From positions 1 through 8,256 of the forward strand of contig DASYSA010000331.1 of NCBI GenBank assembly GCA_036003885.1: 8,256 nucleotides of DNA, in the 5' to 3' direction. A program made the position numbers and the translations under genes. This DNA comes from DASYSA01 sp036003885. Its GTDB lineage: Bacteria > Acidobacteriota > Blastocatellia > UBA7656. The notes beneath the pieces are model-generated. The model ran no database searches, was not told where the DNA came from, and saw nothing but the letters and a program-made list of their open reading frames with translations. This document shows positions 1-5,061 of the stretch, in pieces. Position 1 is the first letter of the stretch; every line of letters begins with the position of its first letter.

Positions 1-833
1 GATTGAAGGTCCCGCGACAGAGCCTTAGCAACGCCATTGTGATGGCCAATCCGTCGTACGGTGAGCCAGAAACTACTGCGATCACACATGCCACCTCCAT
101 GAAGACCAGACCATTGAAGCCCACTGTCAAAAGGCAGAGCGTCACGACGGGGAGTGATCTGTCGAACGTATACTTCGCGCCCTTGAGCACGACGGCGCAG
201 GAGGCGCAGGCGATCAAAGCCCAGTTTCCCGACGCCACAGTGATGACCGGGATGCAGGCCAACGAATCATCGCTTAAGCAGATTGCAGCGCCGCGCCTCC
301 TCCACATCGCAACCCACGGGTTCTTCCTCCAGGATGGTCCGGCGGATTCGGTTGGTTCAAGAGCTTCTCAAACGCGATCCATCAATGCGAGTGTCAAGAT
401 CGAGAATCCGCTATTGCGGTCAGGGTTGGCGCTGGCGGGAGCGAACCTGCATCAGGGAGGCGAGGATGATGGTGTGCTGACGGCTCTGGAAGCGTCGGGG
501 CTGAACCTGTGGGGGACAAAACTGGTTGTCCTGTCAGCCTGCGACACCGGCGTAGGCGAAGTGAAGACCGGGGAAGGCGTGTACGGTCTGCGTCGAGCGT
601 TTGTGTTGGCCGGGACAGAATCGCTGGTGATGAGCCTGTGGCCGGTGAGCGATTACGTGACGCGGGAGATGATGACGACTTACTACAAAGGCCTGAGGGA
701 AGGACGAGGCCGCGGCGAGGCGCTCAGGCAAGTGCAACTGAGTATGCTGAAGCATAAGGGGCGCGAACATCCATTCTACTGGGCCGGCTTCATTCAATCC
801 GGCGAATGGGCTAATCTGGATGGCAAACGCTGA
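1..833 (+). CDS. CHAT-domain (caspase-like) protein, C-terminal part
   Basis: The frame is open from the left edge and ends in TGA at 831-833. The TTG at position 3 is not a credible start, so the gene is 5'-truncated by the window. The visible 276 residues are essentially one CHAT domain, a clan CD (caspase-like) cysteine peptidase fold. It shows the histidine motif HIATHG (His105 of the visible part), the stretch NPLLRSGLALAGAN, and the cysteine motif LSACDTG (Cys180), followed by EGVYGLRRAFVLAG and SLWPVSD, which are typical CHAT core blocks. Both dyad residues are present, so it may be an active peptidase. Family members commonly carry TPR repeats N-terminal to CHAT; those would lie left of the window and cannot be confirmed. 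The substrate is unknown. No gasdermin, CRISPR or other known CHAT partner lies downstream; the next gene is a secreted repeat protein with its own likely promoter. Confidence 0.9.
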   Translation, partial: LKVPRQSLSNAIVMANPSYGEPETTAITHATSMKTRPLKPTVKRQSVTTGSDLSNVYFAPLSTTAQEAQAIKAQFPDATVMTGMQANESSLKQIAAPRLLHIATHGFFLQDGPADSVGSRASQTRSINASVKIENPLLRSGLALAGANLHQGGEDDGVLTALEASGLNLWGTKLVVLSACDTGVGEVKTGEGVYGLRRAFVLAGTESLVMSLWPVSDYVTREMMTTYYKGLREGRGRGEALRQVQLSMLKHKGREHPFYWAGFIQSGEWANLDGKR

Positions 834-956
834 GAGATTGCGGCGAAGACAGGTAACCCAGACGAACCTTCCAGGGCGGATGCCTGTTCCAGGATGCATG
901 GAGCGGCAATTGCCAAATCCGGGTGGCAAGCGAGGACTCCAGTCACGAAATAGATC

Positions 957-984
957 TCGACAAGCCACGCCTAAGTGATAAGAT
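957..984 (+). promoter_or_regulatory. Possible sigma-70-type promoter for the delta-60 gene
   Basis: A -35-like TCGACA (957-962, five of six matches to TTGACA) and a -10-like TAAGAT (979-984, four of six) are separated by 16 bases. This places transcription start about 35-40 bases before the ATG at 1030. It was found by eye in the 196-base gap after the CHAT stop. The rest of that gap shows only a 6-bp inverted repeat, TTGCCA/TGGCAA (910-929), with no T-run. Confidence 0.3.
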
Positions 985-1029
985 TCGACTGTTCAGACGA
1001 ACCCACTGAAAACCAATTAGAAGGTTCAG

Positions 1030-2559
1030 ATGAAATCTAAAGTGATAGTGTCGATCTTCGCTCTTTCTTTGTTGTGTTTCCCGATCCACGGCCAGCAGCA
1101 GATAGGGTCAGGCCCGCTTGATCTTTCCTTCGGAAGCGGCGGGAGGGTCAACACCAGTTTCGGGGTGGGAATTCCTGGCTACGCCAGCGCAGTAATCATT
1201 CAGCCGGATGGCAAGATCCTGACCGCGGGTGTTGCGGGTATCAGCTCCGCACTTGCTCGATATAACGTCGATGGCTCGTTAGACTCAAGCTTCGGTTCCG
1301 ACGGAAGGGTTACCAATCGTTTTTTTGGATATGGGGCTGGCGCATCATCGGTCCTCCTCCAGCCGGACGGAAAAATCGTTACAGGCGGATATGCTTACCT
1401 TGACGGATCTACCGGGGTGTTTGCGCTCGCACGGTATAACTCTGATGGAAGCCCGGATTCATCGTTCGGCGTCGAGGGGCGCGCCAATACCGGCTTCGGA
1501 AGTCGAGGAGCAGGAGTCTCCTCCCTTGGTTTGTTGCCCGATGGGAAGATCGTTGCTGCGGGCGGACGCAGCGGCGATTATGGTAGCGGAGGTAGTGATT
1601 TCGCGCTCGCTCGGTACAATAAGGACGGGAGCCTGGATACATCTTTTGGAATTGAGGGGAAGCTTACGACCGATTTTTTTGGCGGACAGGACGGGGCGGG
1701 AGCCGTGATAATTCAGCCCGATGGCAAAATCGTAGCTATCGGGAGTGCCACTCTAGAGTCGAAACCCGTGCTCGCCGCAGTGAGATACAACGCGAATGGC
1801 AGCCTGGATTCCAGGTTTGGCAGCAATGGCAAGTTCACGAGCGATTTCCTGGGCCGCGGGGCTGAAGCATCCGCAGGCATACTTCAACCTGACGGGAAAA
1901 TGCTTTTGGCTGGCATTAGCAGAACACAGGCGGCAATCTACAATTACGATTTTGGACTTATGCGACTTAACCCTGACGGCGGTCTTGATTCGACATTCGG
2001 TGACGGTGGCAAAGTTTCGATCGACTTTTTCGGTTATGATGATTGGGCAATCTCCGTAGCTCTTCAACGAAATGGAAAGATCGTGTTGTGCGGGGTTGTC
2101 TCCGTCGAAATGTTCCGCGGCAACTTTCGCATCGCCCGACTGAACAACAACGGTACCGTAGATGCGAGCTTCGGAGACGCAGGCAGTGTAATACTGGACT
2201 TCTCCAATAGCGGGGCGCAGGGTATTGCCATACAGGCGGACGGTAAAATCGTAGTGGCCGGAGGCAAGAAGTTAGACGTTACTGATATTGACTTCGCCCT
2301 CGCGCGGTTTGACAGCAGCCGCCCGCTTATTGAAAGCGCATCTGTCAGCGGAAAGAGGCTTATTATCAGCGGCACCGGATTCGAAGAGGATGCGAAAATA
2401 CTGGTGAATGATAAAGAGCAGAAGACCATAAATAACAGGCAGAATCCGGCCACGGGGCTAGTCGGGAAGAAAGCCGGCAAAAAGCTCAGGGTTGGTGATA
2501 AGATACGCGTGTTCAATTCCGACGGAGCATTGTCCCCAGAGTTCACTTTCAGCGGCTAA
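1030..2559 (+). CDS. Secreted delta-60 repeat protein with C-terminal IPT/TIG-like domain
   Basis: This is a 509-residue protein. The start is supported by AGAAGG at 1019-1024, five bases before the ATG. Residues 1-21 form a signal peptide (KSK, then a hydrophobic core, with likely cleavage after IHG). There is a Cys at 16, but the sequence around it is a poor lipobox. Residues 29-430 consist of seven tandem units of 54-60 residues, beginning near 29, 83, 141, 201, 258, 318 and 376. Each has the pattern LDxSFG-xxG-(R/K)hxxDF, then QPDGKIhhhG, then FALARYNxDG, which is the delta-60 repeat signature. Residues 432-509 (ISGTGFEEDAKILVNDKEQ and onward) resemble an IPT/TIG immunoglobulin-like domain. 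Delta-60 proteins are exported and probably fold as beta-propellers, but their biochemical role is not established. Export and a surface or extracellular location are inferred. No enzyme motif is visible. It is convergent with the DUF5990 gene 69 bases downstream. Confidence 0.92.
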   Translation: MKSKVIVSIFALSLLCFPIHGQQQIGSGPLDLSFGSGGRVNTSFGVGIPGYASAVIIQPDGKILTAGVAGISSALARYNVDGSLDSSFGSDGRVTNRFFGYGAGASSVLLQPDGKIVTGGYAYLDGSTGVFALARYNSDGSPDSSFGVEGRANTGFGSRGAGVSSLGLLPDGKIVAAGGRSGDYGSGGSDFALARYNKDGSLDTSFGIEGKLTTDFFGGQDGAGAVIIQPDGKIVAIGSATLESKPVLAAVRYNANGSLDSRFGSNGKFTSDFLGRGAEASAGILQPDGKMLLAGISRTQAAIYNYDFGLMRLNPDGGLDSTFGDGGKVSIDFFGYDDWAISVALQRNGKIVLCGVVSVEMFRGNFRIARLNNNGTVDASFGDAGSVILDFSNSGAQGIAIQADGKIVVAGGKKLDVTDIDFALARFDSSRPLIESASVSGKRLIISGTGFEEDAKILVNDKEQKTINNRQNPATGLVGKKAGKKLRVGDKIRVFNSDGALSPEFTFSG

Positions 2560-2568
2560 CACACCTCG

Positions 2569-2586
2569 CTTTGACGAGCAAAGTTT
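2569..2586 (+). terminator. Weak hairpin after the delta-60 gene
   Basis: CTTTG (2569-2573) pairs with CAAAG (2579-2583) over a 5-base loop, followed by only three T residues. It begins ten bases after the TAA at 2557-2559, in the short gap between two convergent genes. The stem is short and the T-run is poor, so it may not terminate transcription. Nothing better is visible in 2560-2628. Confidence 0.2.
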
Positions 2587-2628
2587 ACCAGTACATGCCC
2601 GGGGATGAGATGGGAACTCTACAGTGTG

Positions 2629-3081
2629 TTATCGGAGAGTGGACCGGCCCGGTTTCCATCCCTCGAAAGGCTTCACCGTCGCGCAACTCGGTCCGCCGTC
2701 TTTCCCAGTTCCGGGAACGTGAGTCTCGAGAACCGATTTCGGATCGGCCAAAACTCGATCGACCATCTCCCAGGTGATGCCGCTCAATGGTACCTTCAAA
2801 CGGCGACTCCAACATGAGTCCCTCTGGCCCGCTGCCGTGCCGATGTCGATGTAGATGAATCGCTGAGCGGCCGGACCCTGCACGAATGAACCCAGAAAAG
2901 TCGGCAAGGCACCCTTGCGGCCGGGCTTCAGTCCTACGGTGAATTCGAAGGATAGGTCTTTTGCTTTGGATCTTTGCGTCTGGATGGTCTCATAATCACT
3001 GCCGCGACCTTTTTGCAGACCGAAGTCCACATCCGCCGGCGGTTTCTCCAGGACGACACGAAGGGTCAATTCACGTTCCAT
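2629..3081 (-). CDS. DUF5990 family protein
   Basis: This 150-residue soluble protein has no signal peptide and no membrane segment. The ATG at 3081-3079 is preceded by GAGAAG three bases away, and the stop is TAA at 2631-2629. From memory of the family I recognise DUF5990. The conserved-looking blocks are VDFGLQKGRGSDYETIQ (residues 18-34), FVQGPAAQRFIYIDIGT (66-82), WSRRLKVPLSGITWEMV (91-107) and VPGTGKDGGPSCATVKPF (122-139). The length fits the family. Its function is unknown; no catalytic motif is evident. It is a single-gene unit, divergent from the ankyrin gene and convergent with the delta-60 gene, so context gives no functional clue. The family call is fairly secure; no role is claimed. 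Confidence 0.82.
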   Translation of the reverse strand: MERELTLRVVLEKPPADVDFGLQKGRGSDYETIQTQRSKAKDLSFEFTVGLKPGRKGALPTFLGSFVQGPAAQRFIYIDIGTAAGQRDSCWSRRLKVPLSGITWEMVDRVLADPKSVLETHVPGTGKDGGPSCATVKPFEGWKPGRSTLR

Positions 3082-3443
3082 ATTCTTCTCGGTTAGAGAC
3101 TTTCATCTGCGTATTCTTATCCTAAGCAGCAGGCGGAATTCAAGCCTCCAAATCGTCGATCTCGAATGCTCCAACCCTCGTGCGCAATTGAGCTCGCTCG
3201 AATGCCGGAAGGCGAGCTGGCGCCCACCTTCCAGGTCCCTCTCTGAATTGACGAATGCCGCATTGGGTCTTGCGGTTGATCCGCCCCTCAGGTACTCTGC
3301 TGTCGTGCGTTTCGGACGCCGCTGGTCCGCGGGAAGGGCTAAGCCCACCGAACTCAAGTACATCCTTTTTGGCAAGCGTACTCCTTCGCCTGATGTTGCG
3401 GACCACAGGCATTACACCCGTGAAGAACGGGAAGGAGGTCGCT
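3082..3443. other. Divergent intergenic region between DUF5990 and ankyrin genes
   Basis: These 362 bases separate two divergent genes and should hold both promoters. Leftward, TTGAAT (complement of 3138-3143) and AAGAAT (complement of 3113-3118) are a weak candidate pair with a long 19-base spacer. Rightward, TTGGCA (3369-3374) with GATGTT (3392-3397) at 17 bases is a weak candidate pair about 45 bases before the ankyrin ATG. The middle part (about 3140-3375) is open in two reverse frames and one forward frame. The translations are rich in Arg, Ser and Pro, lack ribosome binding sites and resemble no protein I know, so I do not call a gene. It could be a degenerate dispersed repeat or simply GC-rich spacer. 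Confidence 0.4.
3417..3439 (+). promoter_or_regulatory. Strong ribosome binding site abutted by a small hairpin
   Basis: AAGGAGGT (3432-3439) is a near-perfect Shine-Dalgarno sequence four bases before the ATG at 3444. This decides the start against the longer in-frame reading that would begin at 3255. Directly before it, CCCGT (3417-3421) and ACGGG (3427-3431) can form a 5-bp GC-rich stem with a GAAGA loop ending on the base before the ribosome binding site. The binding site is clear; any regulatory effect of the hairpin is speculative. Confidence 0.6.
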
Positions 3444-4922
3444 ATGCCGACTCAACCGTTACCGAACAATCCGTCTCTGGAGAATCTCCGCAAACAGGCG
3501 AAGTCTTTGCGCAAGGCTGTGCAGACGAATGAAGCCGACCAGATCGCTCGTGTGCGCGAGTTTCATCCGCGCGTGGACGAAGCTATCAAGAACTTTTCCC
3601 TCAGTGATGCCCAACTGGTCATTGCCCGCAGTCACGGGTTTGCAAGCTGGTCGAAGTTGAAACGGCATCTGGATGTGGTCAATGAGTATTCCTGGTGTGC
3701 GCCGGAGGAACCGACCGCGGATGACGATCCCGCGACGATTGCTGATCGATTCATCAGGCTCGCCTGTCTGACCTACAGTGGGGACTGGACCAGCCGGCAG
3801 GATCAGGCGCGGGAGCTGCTTGCCGCACATCCCTCAATCAGTGTGGATAGCATCTACGCTGCCGCGACTGTCGGCGACGTTGTGGCAGTGCGGCAGATGC
3901 TGGCCGAAAATCCAGCGCTGGCGAAGATGCGGGGCGGTCCGCACAAATGGGAGCCCTTGCTTTATACGGCCTACTCCCGGCTTAACAGTGATGCGGCGGA
4001 GCATTCAACACTCGAAGTCGCCCGCCTGCTACTCAAGTACGGAGCCGACCCGAATGCGGGCTTTCTCTGGGAGGGCCAATACTTGTTCACCGCGTTGACC
4101 GACGCATTTGGTGAAGGGGAGGGAGGTCCGATTAACCAGCCGGAGCATCAGTACTCCTATCAACTGGCAAGGCTTCTGCTCGAAGCAGGCGCGGACGCCA
4201 ACGACGGCCAGTCCCTCTACAATCGCATGTTCACACGCGGGACGCGCCACTTGGAACTACTGTTCGAGTTCGGCCTGGGCAAAGGCGGTGGCTATGGTGT
4301 GTGGTTCAAGCGCCTTGGGGATCAACTGGGCACACCTTCGAAGATGCTCGACGATCAGATGGGCTGGGCCGCCAGCAACAATCACATGGACCGCGTGCAG
4401 CTGCTGGTCGCGCATGGGGTGGATGTCAACAGCAGGGATAATCGTATCGGGCGACCGCCTTATGAACTGGCGCTGTTGAACGTCAATAAGGAGATCGCGC
4501 AATACCTGCTGGAGCACGGCGCAACTGAGACTTCGTTGGACGATTTGGACGCCTTCGCATATGCCTGTCTCGCAGCGGATGCGGATCAGGCGCGATCGTT
4601 GATTGCTAAAGACGAGAAAATTGTGGAGAGGCTTGGCGATCGCCGCGTGGAGTTGCTTCAGAATGCAGCCGGAACGGACAAGCGCGATGCCGTTCGGCTG
4701 ATGGCGGAACTCGGCTTCGACGTGAACGAAGTCAAACGAACGGCTGCCCTGCATGACGCGGCGATAAGCGGTCATCTGGACATGGTGAAGCTGTTGATCG
4801 AGCTCGGTGCGGACCCGCTGCTACGCGACACCGAGTTCGATGGAACGCCGCTTGGTTGGGCAAGATATGGCCACCAGGTCGCGGTCGTGGAATTTCTTGA
4901 ACAATTCGAGCCCTCTGAGTAG
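3444..4922 (+). CDS. Ankyrin-repeat domain protein
   Basis: The protein has 492 residues. The start at 3444 is chosen for the strong ribosome binding site just before it and because homologous N-termini begin with a short Pro-rich lead followed by LxxLRKQAK. Residues 10-80 form the helical module seen in many acidobacterial and actinobacterial ankyrin proteins: LENLRKQAKSLRKAV, then FSLSDAQLVIARSHGFASWSKLKRHL split across 51-76. From about 130 to the end is an ankyrin solenoid with some eight or nine degenerate repeats. The best are 193-205 (LEVARLLLKYGAD), 240-252 (QLARLLLEAGADA), 327-352 (GWAASNNHMDRVQLLVAHGVD and onward), 380-391 (IAQYLLEHGATE) and 464-490 (AALHDAAISGHLDMVKLL and onward). 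There is no signal peptide or membrane segment, so it is probably a cytoplasmic protein-binding scaffold; the partner is unknown. The TAG stop is followed two bases later by a G-tract array. Confidence 0.9.
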   Translation: MPTQPLPNNPSLENLRKQAKSLRKAVQTNEADQIARVREFHPRVDEAIKNFSLSDAQLVIARSHGFASWSKLKRHLDVVNEYSWCAPEEPTADDDPATIADRFIRLACLTYSGDWTSRQDQARELLAAHPSISVDSIYAAATVGDVVAVRQMLAENPALAKMRGGPHKWEPLLYTAYSRLNSDAAEHSTLEVARLLLKYGADPNAGFLWEGQYLFTALTDAFGEGEGGPINQPEHQYSYQLARLLLEAGADANDGQSLYNRMFTRGTRHLELLFEFGLGKGGGYGVWFKRLGDQLGTPSKMLDDQMGWAASNNHMDRVQLLVAHGVDVNSRDNRIGRPPYELALLNVNKEIAQYLLEHGATETSLDDLDAFAYACLAADADQARSLIAKDEKIVERLGDRRVELLQNAAGTDKRDAVRLMAELGFDVNEVKRTAALHDAAISGHLDMVKLLIELGADPLLRDTEFDGTPLGWARYGHQVAVVEFLEQFEPSE

Positions 4923-4924
4923 AC

Positions 4925-4968
4925 GGGGAGAGGGGGAGAAGGGGAGAAAGGGAGAAGGGGACAAGGGG
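4925..4968 (+). repeat. Imperfect purine tandem array with six G-tracts
   Basis: Six G-tracts (4925-4928, 4932-4936, 4941-4944, 4950-4952, 4957-4960, 4965-4968) are separated by 3-5 bases of AGA, AGAA, AGAAA, AGAA and ACAA, giving an imperfect 7-9-base repeat of the form GGGGAGAA. It starts two bases after the ankyrin stop codon. The sense RNA would carry it in its 3' untranslated region, and it meets the usual sequence rule for a G-quadruplex. Function unproven. Confidence 0.8.
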
Positions 4969-4993
4969 TCAACTTAGCCGAGAGCTTCGAGCT

Positions 4994-5059
4994 GACAACG
5001 GACAACTGACAAATGACAAATGACAAATGACAAATGACAACGGACAACTGATAACTGAC
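4994..5059. repeat. Heptamer tandem array (GACAAMK-type), nine units
   Basis: Nine contiguous 7-base units keep perfect phase. In order they are GACAACG, GACAACT, four copies of GACAAAT, GACAACG, GACAACT and GATAACT, followed by a partial GAC. The CG/CT pair recurs on both sides of the four identical units. The array ends two bases before the stop triplet of the M28 gene (5062-5064 on this strand), so in that transcript it begins just after the stop. The translated repeats give a spurious low-complexity reverse reading, which I do not treat as a gene. The same heptamer occurs at 7261-7381. Short tandem heptamer families of this sort are known from filamentous cyanobacteria. Confidence 0.92.
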
Positions 5060-5061
5060 CA

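Noticed and set aside
534..968. Reverse open frame of 144 codons over the CHAT gene
   Set aside because: It is the antisense shadow of the CHAT domain, whose motifs are unambiguous on the plus strand.
2064..2546. Reverse open frame of 160 codons within the delta-60 gene
   Set aside because: It is antisense to the repeat and IPT-like region, with no supporting start signal; the plus frame carries clear domain repeats.
3103..3412. Two overlapping reverse open frames of 90 codons upstream of DUF5990
   Set aside because: No ribosome binding site, Arg/Ser-rich translations, and no recognisable family; treated as intergenic.
3255..3443. N-terminal extension of the ankyrin protein from an upstream start at 3255
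   Set aside because: The start at 3444 has a near-perfect ribosome binding site and fits the usual N-terminus of this protein type; the extension has low-complexity, non-conserved character.
4994..5059. Possible CRISPR array
   Set aside because: The units are 7 bases with no spacers, so this is a simple tandem repeat; no cas gene is present.
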